Source: Paenibacillus sp. DMB5
GTDB taxonomy: Bacteria; Bacillota; Bacilli; Paenibacillales; Paenibacillaceae
Direction: 5' to 3'
DNA: 64,000 nucleotides
Assembly (NCBI RefSeq): GCF_001517085.1
Contig: NZ_LRAC01000007.1
Coordinates: 36,134 to 100,133 of the forward strand
The position numbers and the translations under genes were made by a program. How positions within the stretch are numbered: the first letter of the stretch is position 1; each line of letters begins with the position of its first letter. Below the pieces are notes generated by a model. The model ran no database searches and was not told the DNA's origin. It was given only the letters and a program-made list of their open reading frames with translations. Below, in pieces: positions 52,504-61,498 of the stretch.

Positions 52504-53586
52504 CTACTGCAGCTTCAGTACATTTCTTATTTGCTCCACTGCCTCTGTGTTCAGCTTATCCTTCGGATTGATTATAATTTTATCGGTAATGATGATCAGG
52601 CCTTTATCGTAATAGACCTGCTTGTTCAAAGCCTCCACTGCCGCTCTTAACGGAACAAAGGTCCGGCCATTCAAGATTTCAGCGTTAGGAATAACGGTCT
52701 TCCTATTCATATATAATACTGTCGCTTCCAGCTTTTTGAGGTCGACCGCTATATTGGCACCAAAATTTGCAGAGATGAACTTCAGCGGCACCATCGTCCG
52801 TCCGTTACGGATATAGGGCTCAACCTTATAATTGTCCTCATCGACCCGGGTAAGCCGGTTTCTCGCCAGTACAACAGAGTCTCCAACCGTAAGCACAACC
52901 CCATCCTCCAGGATCGCATCCGTGAGGGCACTCCTGGTTGTCCCCTCTCCGTCAGATTGGCACGGACTGCCCTTATACAACGCCATATAGTCAGTGATTA
53001 TATCCACTGCTTCCGGCCGTATGTCTTTGGTTAGCTTCGTATTATTAAGCACCTGTTCCGTAATAATCCAGCTGCAGTCCATATTCTGCTGTGCGGCCGC
53101 AAGCGCCTGGATCAGGGCAACCGTCTGGCTGTCTGGCAATGCCTTCTGAGCTGCAGTAATCCAGGTAATATCCGGTTCCATGTAGTGATCCAGCACCTTC
53201 AGGTAGCCAATCACGAACATTTCCTGTGCGTTCAGAGCGGACATATCCAGTGATGCAGTTGATTTACCGTACACCAGCTGCGCGTATTCCTCAGCATGCT
53301 CCCTGTCCGACCAGGCCAGGTCCGAATATAAGGCATTGATTACGGCCGCTTTCACATCCAGCGGGTTTGCCGGCAGGGCCAGATAGTCTGCTACAGTGCG
53401 GGTTAGCCCGTTTTTTTCGGCCTCAGCTACAATTTTCACATCCAGATAGGCTTTGTATATAGCTGTTGAAGTAACCGGAGAATCCGCATGAACAAGAGCC
53501 GAACCGCTTCCGGTAAAAAAGGCTGTACACATAATAGCTGCTGCAATAATCAGCTTCCCTAAGCGTGAACTCATAAATGTATTCAT
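52504..53586 (-). CDS. Secreted protein with copper-amine-oxidase-like stalk domain
   Basis: About 360 residues, signal peptide (FMSSRLGKLIIAAAIMCTAF ... ALVHADS). A helical middle of about 200 residues has no recognised family. The C-terminal stalk domain (PF07833 type) is GRTMVPLKFISANFGANIAV and NGRTFVPLRAAVEALNKQVY. This stalk is common in Paenibacillus surface proteins and has no amine oxidase activity. Start at 53586 chosen because GGAGGT is six bases before it, while the ATG two codons earlier is adjacent to it. Confidence 0.82.
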   Translation of the reverse strand: MNTFMSSRLGKLIIAAAIMCTAFFTGSGSALVHADSPVTSTAIYKAYLDVKIVAEAEKNGLTRTVADYLALPANPLDVKAAVINALYSDLAWSDREHAEEYAQLVYGKSTASLDMSALNAQEMFVIGYLKVLDHYMEPDITWITAAQKALPDSQTVALIQALAAAQQNMDCSWIITEQVLNNTKLTKDIRPEAVDIITDYMALYKGSPCQSDGEGTTRSALTDAILEDGVVLTVGDSVVLARNRLTRVDEDNYKVEPYIRNGRTMVPLKFISANFGANIAVDLKKLEATVLYMNRKTVIPNAEILNGRTFVPLRAAVEALNKQVYYDKGLIIITDKIIINPKDKLNTEAVEQIRNVLKLQ

Positions 53587-53742
53587 TTTCATACCTCCCT
53601 GATTTGTTGTGACAGAATTTCAGGTAGCTATCCGTGTACATCGCTGCATCCCTCCGGCTAAGCATTGCCTGTCTGACAAAGGCTGTGCTATATTAAGCCG
53701 ATGAACATCAGGTTGTAAAAATGATCCAAAGGAGTACGGCAC

Positions 53743-54366
53743 ATGAACGACGAATTACTGACTACGTTTGATGAACACGGAAATATTACCGGAACGGCTC
53801 CCCGAGGTGATGTGCACCGGCTGGGGCTGTGGCATGAAACCTTTCACTGCTGGCTGGTCAGCCGTGACCCCGGTGCGGGCATGTCTATCTGGCTCCAGCT
53901 ACGCAGCCGTCAGAAACGCGATTACGCCGGTCTGCTGGATATTACGGCAGCCGGGCATCTGCTCTCCCATGAAACAACCGAGGATGGACTGCGGGAGCTC
54001 GAGGAGGAGCTGGGAATCACTGTCCCTTTTACCGCCCTGCATCCGCTGGGCATTATTCCATATACCATGGATTCAGCGGGCTTTCTGGACCGCGAACGGG
54101 CCAATGTCTTCCTGCACGAAACCTCCTTGCCGCTGGAGGCTTTTCATTTGCAGCCCGAGGAAGTAGCAGGGCTAGTTACCGCCAGCTTTGCTGATTTCCG
54201 CAGCCTGTGGGAGGGCAAGCTCTCTTCCATCCGGATCCGCGGCTTCCGTGTCGAAGGAGACAGCCGCATGACGATTGATGAGGAAGTCGGGACCGGCAGC
54301 TTTGTTCCGCATGAGCAGTCCTATTATATGAAGATTATTGCAGGCATTGCGGCAGCATTTACTTAA
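53743..54366 (+). CDS. Nudix hydrolase, isopentenyl-diphosphate-isomerase-like
   Basis: 207 residues. MNDELLTTFDEHGNITGTAP resembles the start of IDI-type Nudix proteins (YfcD-like). HRLGLWHETFHCWLV follows, then a Nudix box within GHLLSHETTEDGLRELEEEL. The Cys and Glu pattern of a true isomerase is incomplete, so it is more likely a hydrolase of a nucleotide derivative. Followed by the MFS gene after 36 bases, probably co-transcribed. Confidence 0.8.
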   Translation: MNDELLTTFDEHGNITGTAPRGDVHRLGLWHETFHCWLVSRDPGAGMSIWLQLRSRQKRDYAGLLDITAAGHLLSHETTEDGLRELEEELGITVPFTALHPLGIIPYTMDSAGFLDRERANVFLHETSLPLEAFHLQPEEVAGLVTASFADFRSLWEGKLSSIRIRGFRVEGDSRMTIDEEVGTGSFVPHEQSYYMKIIAGIAAAFT

Positions 54367-54402
54367 TTATACCAAATCACATCCTGAATCATGGAGATTG
54401 TT

Positions 54403-55677
54403 ATGACTAGAACACGCCTCAGCAGATCTTTTTACTTTTTATGGGGGACACAATCCGCAGCAAATGCGGCCGATGTCCTGTACATTATGGCTTTAACCGT
54501 GCTGGTGCTGGATCATACCGGCAGCCTGATCTCGGCGACACTGGTTCCCCTCTTCCGTTCCCTTTCACAAATGCTGAGCGGCCTGCTTGCGCCGCTGCTG
54601 ATTGAACGGTTCAGGCTGTCCCGCCTGCTTTTACTGTCACAATCCGGCCAATTCCTGTTCTTTGCCGCAATGGCGGTGTACCTTGGCACCCAGGGCAGCA
54701 GTGCTTCCCTGGCCATCGTGTTCGTTCTGATCTTCGCCATGTCCTTTCTGGACGGGTGGACCGTTCCGGCGCGCAATGCGCTTGTACCACGGCTCACGGC
54801 CTCCCGTGAAGGGCTGCTCCGGGCCAACGGTCTGCTGTCGGTCAGTGATCAGATCGTACAGTTTGCCGGCTGGGGGCTGAGCGGCCTGATCATCGTCTGG
54901 ATCGGCACCTCCTATACCCTGCTGCTGACAGCGGTCATCTATGCTCTGGCCGCCCTGCTGACCCTGCAGGTCAAAGAACCGCAGACGGCAAGTCCGGCAG
55001 ACGCCGGTTCGGCAGTTCATGCTGAATCAGATACTTCCCTTCCCTCTACACGTGCTGTGCTGTCTGAAGGCTGGAAGATCATCTGGCGCACGCCAAGCCT
55101 GAGGGCGCTTACCGCTATTGATGCTATCGATATGCTCGGGGGTTCGGTCTGGGTTGGTGCGTTTACCCTGATTTTTGTACAGCAGGCACTGGGACAGGGC
55201 GAGGAATGGTGGGGCTTCATTAATGCTGCCTATTTCGCCGGAACCATCGGCGGAGGATTCGTGGTCCTCTCAGCAGTGCGCAGAATCGGCAGCAGTCTGC
55301 TGCGTTATATGCTGATCGGAATGACTGGCTATGGGTTGCTTACCTTCCTGTATGCGGTCAATACCAATCTCATCCTTGCGCTTGCGCTCGTCCTCGTGAT
55401 GGGGCCCTTTGCCGAGCTGAGCATCGTAACCCGCCGGACACTTGTCCAGCACAGCGTGGACAGCACACAGCTGCCCAAGGTATTGTCTGCCCAGGCGACT
55501 GTGCTTCACCTGTTCTTCTGCATCTCGCTGCTCGGGATGGCTTGGGCGGCCGAGACGTTCGGTATCGTCAAGCTTTATATTTTCGCAGCTGTTCTGACCT
55601 GCTTTGCCGTTGCTGTAGGGATGGTATACGCAAAATCCCTGCGAAAAGTGGAAGAGAGCGAGCTTCACGGGCATTAA
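54403..55677 (+). CDS. MFS transporter
   Basis: 424 residues with about 12 membrane segments (FYFLWGTQSAANAADVLYIM first). The loop between segments 2 and 3 has LIERFRLSRLLLLSQ. The fold and the central loop (KEPQTASPADAG) resemble macrolide-efflux-like/EntS-type MFS exporters. I start at 54403, six bases after GGAG. The substrate is unknown. Downstream of a Nudix gene and followed by a terminator. Confidence 0.85.
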   Translation: MTRTRLSRSFYFLWGTQSAANAADVLYIMALTVLVLDHTGSLISATLVPLFRSLSQMLSGLLAPLLIERFRLSRLLLLSQSGQFLFFAAMAVYLGTQGSSASLAIVFVLIFAMSFLDGWTVPARNALVPRLTASREGLLRANGLLSVSDQIVQFAGWGLSGLIIVWIGTSYTLLLTAVIYALAALLTLQVKEPQTASPADAGSAVHAESDTSLPSTRAVLSEGWKIIWRTPSLRALTAIDAIDMLGGSVWVGAFTLIFVQQALGQGEEWWGFINAAYFAGTIGGGFVVLSAVRRIGSSLLRYMLIGMTGYGLLTFLYAVNTNLILALALVLVMGPFAELSIVTRRTLVQHSVDSTQLPKVLSAQATVLHLFFCISLLGMAWAAETFGIVKLYIFAAVLTCFAVAVGMVYAKSLRKVEESELHGH

Positions 55678-55683
55678 ACAATT

Positions 55684-55738
55684 GAAGGTGCAAAAGGCCA
55701 GCTACACTGGGCCCATCTGCACCTTCTTTTCGTTTTCC
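55684..55738 (+). terminator. Terminator of the MFS gene
   Basis: Stem GAAGGTGC/GCACCTTC with a paired loop, then TTTTCGTTTT. Confidence 0.75.
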
Positions 55739-55742
55739 GATA

Positions 55743-56120
55743 TTAGATAAAAGCGTCAAAGTGGCCCTGCGAGTCTAACGTTGCCGTCCTCGGATCCGTC
55801 ATGCCGATGCCTCTGAGGCCACCCTTCCAATCCGTGCGTGAAAGCGGAGCCTGGCTCTGGGGAAAAAGGGATACCACATCAGCAGAAGCGGTACTCCCGA
55901 CCTTTTGTGCGAGCTGCGCTTCGAGCACCCGGATCTGCCGCTGCAGCTGCTCACGGCGGCTGGAAGACGCTACTCCGCCATCCTGCGCCGCATTCAGCTT
56001 TTCCAGCTCCATCATCAGCCGGTCCCGCCGCTTCTCCAAGGAACCGACATCACTCTGTGTGCCGCCGTAAGCTGTAAGCGCCTGTACTGAACTAATGCCT
56101 GCAACTGTCTGTACCGCCAT
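55743..56120 (-). CDS. Hypothetical coiled-coil protein, 125 residues
   Basis: MAVQTVAGISSVQALTAYGG, then a coiled coil about residues 27-75 (SLEKRRDRLMMELEKLNAAQ ... REQLQRQIRVLEAQLAQKVG) with heptad leucines, and a short unstructured tail. It recalls FlxA-like small proteins, but I would not assign one. Ribosome binding site GGAGGG before ATG. No membrane segment. Confidence 0.6.
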   Translation of the reverse strand: MAVQTVAGISSVQALTAYGGTQSDVGSLEKRRDRLMMELEKLNAAQDGGVASSSRREQLQRQIRVLEAQLAQKVGSTASADVVSLFPQSQAPLSRTDWKGGLRGIGMTDPRTATLDSQGHFDAFI

Positions 56121-56262
56121 ATTGGTCCCTCCGTTTCCCTGGACTGCTTATAAAGCACAACCGGTTCATTCAAAAGCTCTTTTCCTTTTATTACCCTTCC
56201 AGCAGCTTCATGACAACCCGGATACATTAGAATTTATGATGCAGGATGCCGAGTCCACATCC

Positions 56263-57144
56263 TTACGCCATATCTATTGGTTTCCTTTGCAAAAAACGGA
56301 CGGTTAGTTCGTTCACAGCACCGGCGTGCTCCATCGTCAAGGAATGGCTTGCCCCGGCAATCAAATGAGCCTCAAGACCAGGAATCAGACTTTTAGCGTT
56401 CGCCATTGCCTTCCCGGCCGGGTAGATTACCTCTTTATCCCCTATTAGGAGCAGAGTGGGAATGTGATAATCAATAAATTCTTTTTGTTCAAAAACTGAG
56501 GGCATCAACTGAAGAAGCGGCTTGCCATGGCTGTATCCCGATAGAACCTGAGCGCGAAATACAGGGGGCAGCGGCTCTCCCTTGCCGGAGAACCATAAAA
56601 AGGCCTGGTCAATCCGCTTTTCGGTGTGAAACAACAACGCAGGATAGATTTTCGCAAAAAACTTAAGGCTCACTCTATGAAACGCTCCGGCAGGAGCATA
56701 CAGCAGCAGCTTTGACACTCGCTTCGGGTAAGCCAGCGCAAAATTCAAGGCTAAAAACCCGCCCATCGAATGGCCTGCCAAGTCTGCCCTGCTGCATTGC
56801 AGAGCGTCCACAACTTCAAGCAGCCACTGGTTGGCAGCCTGCCGGTTTTTTATTGCAAGGGCTGGTTTACTTTTACCGAAATCACCCATAACGTCAACCG
56901 CATATACGCACCGCTCCTGCACCAAATGCTGTATGTTGGGAAACCACATCGTACTGCTCATTGTCATTCCATGCAGAAGAAGCAGCGGCTCCTTACCCGG
57001 ATCACCAAAACGAGTCACATATGTATCTCCGGATGTCGTCGTTATATAATATGACGTTCCTTCTAACTCAAAGCACTCTAAGCTTTTTTCGTAACAAAGA
57101 TAGTATTCTTTTTCGCCTGCTTCGGTTTTAAAGATTGATCCCAT
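56263..57144 (-). CDS. Alpha/beta-hydrolase
   Basis: 293 residues. LLLLHGMTMSSTMW oxyanion loop, nucleophile Ser in ADLAGHSMGGFLAL, acid Asp in LIGDKEVIYPAG, catalytic His in IAGASHSLTMEH. The triad is complete, in contrast to the protein at 7264. An N-terminal extension (GEKEYYLCYEKSLECFELEG) is common in Paenibacillus/Bacillus relatives. Substrate unknown; serine esterase or lactonase-like. Upstream is a Nudix gene on the same strand, 22 bases away. Confidence 0.85.
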   Translation of the reverse strand: MGSIFKTEAGEKEYYLCYEKSLECFELEGTSYYITTTSGDTYVTRFGDPGKEPLLLLHGMTMSSTMWFPNIQHLVQERCVYAVDVMGDFGKSKPALAIKNRQAANQWLLEVVDALQCSRADLAGHSMGGFLALNFALAYPKRVSKLLLYAPAGAFHRVSLKFFAKIYPALLFHTEKRIDQAFLWFSGKGEPLPPVFRAQVLSGYSHGKPLLQLMPSVFEQKEFIDYHIPTLLLIGDKEVIYPAGKAMANAKSLIPGLEAHLIAGASHSLTMEHAGAVNELTVRFLQRKPIDMA

Positions 57145-57166
57145 ACGCTACCCCTCATTTGACGAA

Positions 57167-57649
57167 TTAGATGGTTCTGCTTAACTTCACTTCAAATTCA
57201 GGTTTAGTCACATAGTCCATGTACCGCGTTTTCCCGTCAAAATCTAAGTAGGCCTGATATCGCGCGCGGATTGCGGGGGCTGTAATCATCTCAAGTACCT
57301 GATCCTTGGCAACCCAGCGGCAGTCTGATGTCTCGTCAGAGGTACGCAGTTGTCCGCCAACAGGCTTACAGATAAAGTCCAGCATCACTTTCGTTGGTAC
57401 AGTTGTCACGCCGTCATACCATTTATGAACGCCTGTGTTGGAGACTACTCCATATAGCTGCGAGACGATAACGTCGATTCCGCTTTCCTCATTGATCTCC
57501 CTAATCAGAGCATCCAATAGGTTCTCACCGATCTCCACCTGTCCACCCGGGCACACCCAGCCTCCACGATAAGTCTTCACCAAAAGGATTTGCCCCTCTT
57601 CATTCTCCACAATTCCGCTAACGGCAACAATATGCATTGGCCATACCAT
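57167..57649 (-). CDS. Nudix hydrolase
   Basis: 160 residues with HIVAVSGIVENEEGQILLVK and an intact Nudix box in GGQVEIGENLLDALIREINE plus ESGI. Start at 57649 has GGAGG seven bases before; an ATG two codons earlier is too close. The nucleotide substrate is unknown. It lies 22 bases upstream of the hydrolase gene. Confidence 0.85.
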   Translation of the reverse strand: MVWPMHIVAVSGIVENEEGQILLVKTYRGGWVCPGGQVEIGENLLDALIREINEESGIDVIVSQLYGVVSNTGVHKWYDGVTTVPTKVMLDFICKPVGGQLRTSDETSDCRWVAKDQVLEMITAPAIRARYQAYLDFDGKTRYMDYVTKPEFEVKLSRTI

Positions 57650-57751
57650 GAACATTCCTCCAATTCATTTACTTCTTATAGAAATTACTGGTATATGCAT
57701 TCATATTCGTGAACAATTGCCAAAAACCCTTTGATAGATCATTTCCGAAAA

Positions 57752-57798
57752 AAGAAGAACCGCCTCCCTCATCCGAAGATGCGGAGTACGGTCCTTCT
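57752..57798 (-). terminator. Terminator of the manganese catalase gene
   Basis: Outer stem AGAAGAACCG/CGGTCCTTCT with TTTTTT after it on the minus strand. Its interior (GAAGATGCGGAGTACGGTCC) recurs in a similar hairpin at 60084-60122. Confidence 0.7.
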
Positions 57799-57810
57799 GT
57801 GAGATCCCTT

Positions 57811-58665
57811 TTACAGGCTCTCCATTCCCTTATTGACGATGTAGGGCCCCGAGCCCAATGTGGAATGCTGATGATCCGCCGGCTGAGCCAGAGTTGGCGC
57901 ACCGCCCTGCGGCACCGGCTTCGAGACATATTCGAAATGGCCGGTTCCATCCGGCAGCGGACCGCTGGCCCAGCTGCCCTCACTGCTCTCCTCGCCTTCG
58001 GAGAGGTTAAGGAACTGGCGGGTCGCCGGCTCCACCGTCAGCTCACGCGGGAAGGAGGCCGGGGCAATGATGCCCTCCATTTGCTCAATTTCAGCGATAG
58101 CCGCCTTCCACTGGTTCTGGTGCAGAATGTCGCGGGAGATCATAAAAGAGAGCATATCGCGGATGCCAGGGTCTGTCGTCTGTTCATACAGCCGCACTAC
58201 CTGGACTAGTCCTTGGGACTCCGCATTAAGATTGGCCCGGAAATCTGCCAGCAAATTGCCGCTGGAGATAATATATTTACTGTTCCAAGGGTAACCGTTA
58301 CTGTCGGTCGGAGCTGCACCCATGCCGGAAACGATTAAATGCTGCGGATTGGTTCCGCCAAGCACAGCTGCGAGCAAAGGGTCCTGGGCAGCAGCGTCCA
58401 GCTCGGCAGCCGGAGCGCCGTCCAGCAGCTGGGCGATCATTGTGCACAGCATCTCGACATGGCCGATTTCCTCTGTTCCGATGTCCAGCAGCATATCACG
58501 GTATTTCTGTTCTGCCCGGCAGTTAAAGCCCTGGAACAGGTACTGCATCATAACTGACATTTCACCGTATTGCCCGCCCAGTACCTCCTGAAGTTTACGG
58601 GCGTACACCGGATCAGGTCTCTCAGGCTTTGCCCGGTACTGGAGTTCCTTGATGTGATAAAACAT
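57811..58665 (-). CDS. Manganese catalase
   Basis: Di-manganese catalase of 284 residues that breaks down hydrogen peroxide. Metal ligands are visible as the Glu in GGQYGEMSVMMQYLFQGF, the ExxH in IGTEEIGHVEML, the Glu in NLNAESQGLVQVVRLY and the second-half His in ISRDILHQNQWKAAI. Start at 58665 (MFYHIKELQYRAK) has GGAGG nine bases before. The C-terminal tail (SSEGSWASGPLPDG) matches the common Bacillus spore/stationary-phase type. Whether it is a spore protein cannot be told. Confidence 0.93.
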   Translation of the reverse strand: MFYHIKELQYRAKPERPDPVYARKLQEVLGGQYGEMSVMMQYLFQGFNCRAEQKYRDMLLDIGTEEIGHVEMLCTMIAQLLDGAPAAELDAAAQDPLLAAVLGGTNPQHLIVSGMGAAPTDSNGYPWNSKYIISSGNLLADFRANLNAESQGLVQVVRLYEQTTDPGIRDMLSFMISRDILHQNQWKAAIAEIEQMEGIIAPASFPRELTVEPATRQFLNLSEGEESSEGSWASGPLPDGTGHFEYVSKPVPQGGAPTLAQPADHQHSTLGSGPYIVNKGMESL

Positions 58666-58809
58666 AGTATGCATCCTCCTTGTCCATGCGTGTGTCTGAT
58701 TTTTCCTAATTCAATTACCCTCACCATCGGGAATTAATTAGTCTGCCTGACAAGTCTGCAGGATATCCTAACGTATTATGCGGTTTATCTACTTAACTTC
58801 ACACAAAAT

Positions 58810-58853
58810 ATAAACCAGCATTCCCGTTCCTCACGGAAATGCTGGTTTATTTG
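58810..58853 (-). terminator. Terminator of the degV gene
   Basis: Stem AAACCAGCATT/AATGCTGGTTT with a partly paired loop, 22 bases after the stop. Confidence 0.75.
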
Positions 58854-58873
58854 AAAACATATTGCTCTTAGGC

Positions 58874-59758
58874 TTAGAGAGCAGGCTCCAGCTCTTTATC
58901 CGGAGCCGTGATGCTGTTAACGGCTGTGCTGTTAATCCATGACAGCGCAAGCGTTCCCTCGCCCATGTGTACGCCTACAACGGGTACAAAGGTCATGATT
59001 TCGGTACCGATAGAAGGTGACATTTCCTTAATGGCCGCTTCCAGGCTTAGCGCCTCTTCAAGATTATTCGCATGCATAATACAAATATCCTGGATCTGCC
59101 GGATATCCTTACTGAGGGTTTCCAGCAAGACTTGCTTCGTCTTCCTGAACGTGCGGATTTTGTCCACCACGACAATTTTGCCTGCATCGAATTTCAGCAG
59201 CAGATGAATACGCATCAGCTGGCCCAGCAGCAGCTGAGAGCCGGAAAGCCGGCCGCTGCGGTGCAGCTGGCTCAGGCTGGCCGGGATCAGATAGAAAGAC
59301 ATCTCTTTGATAATATCTTCAATTCTGTCCCTGATCTCAAGCGCAGAGCAGCCTGCCCGCTGCCAGTGCACACCGCGGCGGATCATCTCACGGATCGGAT
59401 ATGCACCGACTCTTGAATCGATGCCGACTACATTAACGCCGGCAATGTCTGCAGCCTGCATAGAGGTATGGAAAGTCCCGCTGAGCTCGGAGGAGCAATG
59501 AATCGCAATAATTTCGTCATACTCTTCCTTCAGGCGCTCGTATAGCTCCACAAATTCACCAATCGGCGGCTGGGAGCTGCCTGCCTTGTCGCTCTTACGC
59601 ATTTTTTCATAGAATTGATCAGCGCTGATATCTATATTTTCTTTGTAACATTCATTATTAACAATTAGACGCAGAGGAATAATATAAACATGGTTATTCT
59701 CGGCGAATTCAGAATCAATGGTGCTCGTGCTGTCGGTTACCCAGGCGATGGATTTCAT
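58874..59758 (-). CDS. DegV-family fatty-acid-binding protein
   Basis: 294 residues from MKSIAWVTDSTSTIDSEFAE. DKAGSSQPPIGEFVELYERL, IHCSSELSGTFHTSMQAADI and SFYLIPASLSQLHRSGRLSG are DegV signatures. Members bind a fatty acid and act as FakB partners of the FakA kinase. Start at 59758 has GAGAG eight bases before; in-frame ATGs 2 and 12 codons earlier are less well placed. Confidence 0.9.
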   Translation of the reverse strand: MKSIAWVTDSTSTIDSEFAENNHVYIIPLRLIVNNECYKENIDISADQFYEKMRKSDKAGSSQPPIGEFVELYERLKEEYDEIIAIHCSSELSGTFHTSMQAADIAGVNVVGIDSRVGAYPIREMIRRGVHWQRAGCSALEIRDRIEDIIKEMSFYLIPASLSQLHRSGRLSGSQLLLGQLMRIHLLLKFDAGKIVVVDKIRTFRKTKQVLLETLSKDIRQIQDICIMHANNLEEALSLEAAIKEMSPSIGTEIMTFVPVVGVHMGEGTLALSWINSTAVNSITAPDKELEPAL

Positions 59759-60002
59759 AGTCATTACTCTCTTTCGTGAGGGATTTGATGTCATTCGGTA
59801 ACGGTATCCTTAACTATCTGCTTCATGCGTAAATTATACAGGAAGCCAAGCGTCCGTATAGCGTTCACGTGAATATTCCTGCACTTTTTTTCAACTAAAT
59901 TCGACATAATTTCACATTATATATGACAGATATACCTATTAATAAACAGACAGTCTATGGTATGTGAATTCAAAAAAACAGATAATCACCTGTTATATCA
60001 AG

Positions 60003-60036
60003 AAAAGAGAGCCGCACAATTTCCGTGCAGCCCTCC
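60003..60036 (-). terminator. Possible terminator in the 390-bp gap between the small membrane protein and degV genes
   Basis: Stem GAGAGCCGCAC/GTGCAGCCCTC (two mismatches) with TTTTCTT on the minus strand. The rest of the gap, 59759-60148, has AT-rich DNA and the repeat hairpin at 60084, and no gene that I can see. Confidence 0.5.
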
Positions 60037-60083
60037 CCATAAATTCAGCCTTCAAGCTCCGCGCTTGCCTCTAACTAAATTAA

Positions 60084-60122
60084 GGACCATCCCCCCATTA
60101 GAAGATGTGGAGTATGATCCTT
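60084..60122. repeat. Hairpin element similar to the one at 57764-57798
   Basis: Arms AAGGATCAT and ATGGTCCTT (minus-strand sense) enclose GAAGATGTGGAGTA. The copy near 57764-57798 has GAAGATGCGGAGTACGGTCC in the same place. The two share about 20 of 26 bases and both lie just after minus-strand genes. Confidence 0.55.
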
Positions 60123-60148
60123 TTAACTAACGGTGAAACAGATTTATA

Positions 60149-60418
60149 TTAGTCAAAAAGGGACGTGAAGCCAATCGCAGCAAGCAGAAGCACGCCGATT
60201 CCCAAAAGGATGCCTCCTATGAGGAAATACTTGGCCTCCTGCTGAAAAGATGCTGTTTCTGGGCCTCCGGGTACAGGCGGACCAGGCTTGGCAGCTACGC
60301 CTTCCAGACCAGTACGCCCTCCGGTTCTCCGCCGTTTGTAACCAATGATCATCAGCACAACACCGAGCAGACATAAGAAGCTGCCGGGATAAACGAATGC
60401 CATCCACAGATCGTCCAT
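60149..60418 (-). CDS. Small membrane protein of unknown function
   Basis: 89 residues with two membrane segments (VYPGSFLCLLGVVLMIIGY; YFLIGGILLGIGVLLLAAIG) joined by a basic, Gly/Pro-rich loop. The ribosome binding site AAGGAGG supports it. No family recognised. Confidence 0.65.
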   Translation of the reverse strand: MDDLWMAFVYPGSFLCLLGVVLMIIGYKRRRTGGRTGLEGVAAKPGPPVPGGPETASFQQEAKYFLIGGILLGIGVLLLAAIGFTSLFD

Positions 60419-60499
60419 AAGCTACCTCCTTGTTTGGCTGTCTTTCTTTATACTAAACAATGTTGCGTTCTGCCAAACAAGGTACCGTTCGTATCTCTA

Positions 60500-61297
60500 T
60501 CAATCATCCAGGTTCTCAGAAATAATCTTCTCGCCATAGCGTGCCCGTAATTGATTGGCCATACAAGGGAGTGATTTTGTACCATAGGCGATTCCATCAA
60601 GTACGGTGTGTGCCGATCCATAAATGCCCATTATACTCTCATTCCCCAGTATATCGAATTCACGGATAAAGTTTTCGGTCATCTTGTTTTCCCGGTATTC
60701 GTTATCATGTCTATAGTTATAACGCCGGCCTTGCTGGATGGAGCCTTTTGTTAAAATGTGCTCCTTCGATCCTGTCAAACCGTTAGCCTCAAGATAAGCC
60801 AAGAAACGGCTTCCGGTAGAATCATACTGATGTCCAACGTCTGTGCCGTGAAAAATCGTCTCTGGACACTCGCTTTTTATTTGTTTGTAGAAATTCTTGG
60901 TATCCGGATTATAATCAAGCGTTCCCATCCAGTCCTCATAGATCTCATCCAGAATATCGTCATTGTCCGACTGCATCCAGACGTTTAGATATTCGGCGGT
61001 AAAATAGGACAGCTCGACGAACAAATGCCTCATGCCCTCGTTATGATAGTACTGAGACCATAATTCAAATTCCTTGTCCAAAATCTCAGCTACGCCATGC
61101 GCTTCACCGTACAGATAAATGGTGCCGGATGCCTGGGCCGCAACAATAGTTGCTCTGGCCGGCTGCAGCGGTTTGTCCGATGCCTTCCCTTCGCCGGAAT
61201 CCCTGCAGGCGGCAAGGGCAAGGATAAGGAGTAGCAGTAATGGGTATAGAAAGATCGTTTTTACTTTTGCTAAGCAGGCAGGCTTTTCGTTGTTCAT
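60500..61297 (-). CDS. Lipoprotein of the TraB/ChaN/EreA-like superfamily
   Basis: 265 residues with a lipoprotein signal (LLLLILALAACRDSGEG; lipobox LAAC, Cys31). The mature part has TIYLYGEAHGVAEILDKEFE, LFVELSYFTAEYLNVWM and IMGIYGSAHTVLDGI: the GExH, conserved Glu and GxAH pattern of this superfamily, which includes haem-binding ChaN, erythromycin esterase and TIKI/TraB proteins. The function is unknown. It would be anchored outside the membrane. Divergent from the AAC(3) gene. Confidence 0.65.
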   Translation of the reverse strand: MNNEKPACLAKVKTIFLYPLLLLLILALAACRDSGEGKASDKPLQPARATIVAAQASGTIYLYGEAHGVAEILDKEFELWSQYYHNEGMRHLFVELSYFTAEYLNVWMQSDNDDILDEIYEDWMGTLDYNPDTKNFYKQIKSECPETIFHGTDVGHQYDSTGSRFLAYLEANGLTGSKEHILTKGSIQQGRRYNYRHDNEYRENKMTENFIREFDILGNESIMGIYGSAHTVLDGIAYGTKSLPCMANQLRARYGEKIISENLDD

Positions 61298-61348
61298 TGG
61301 CAGGATTCAACCTTTCATGTAAATAAATTCAATTTTATCCGCCAGCAA

Positions 61349-61377
61349 TTGTACCACATATTGGAAATGTGTATAAT
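61349..61377 (+). promoter_or_regulatory. Promoter of the AAC(3) gene
   Basis: -35 TTGTAC (61349-61354), 17-bp spacer, perfect -10 TATAAT (61372-61377). Predicted RNA start about 61384, leaving a leader of about 115 bases. Confidence 0.8.
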
Positions 61378-61428
61378 GATGAAAGTAATAGAAATTAAGG
61401 GCACTGCTTCGCTAGCATTGCTAGAGAC

Positions 61429-61463
61429 AACCCCGCTACTTGTTGTAGCCAGGTTATTTTTTT
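61429..61463 (+). terminator. Intrinsic terminator inside the AAC(3) leader
   Basis: Arms AACCCCGCTAC (61429-61439) and GTAGCCAGGTT (61445-61455) pair with two mismatches. After one A comes a run of seven T (61457-61463). It lies between the promoter and the start codon at 61499, so it may be an attenuator. Confidence 0.65.
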
Positions 61464-61498
61464 GTTATTAGTACACTGAAAAGGCGGCGAATCCGTTT

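Noticed and set aside
52504..53586. Amine oxidase
   Set aside because: Only the stalk-type domain is present; there is no catalytic domain or copper site.
61376..61473. 32-codon open frame through the AAC(3) leader as a possible leader peptide
   Set aside because: Its ATG codons lie at or before the predicted transcription start and overlap the -10, with no ribosome binding site.
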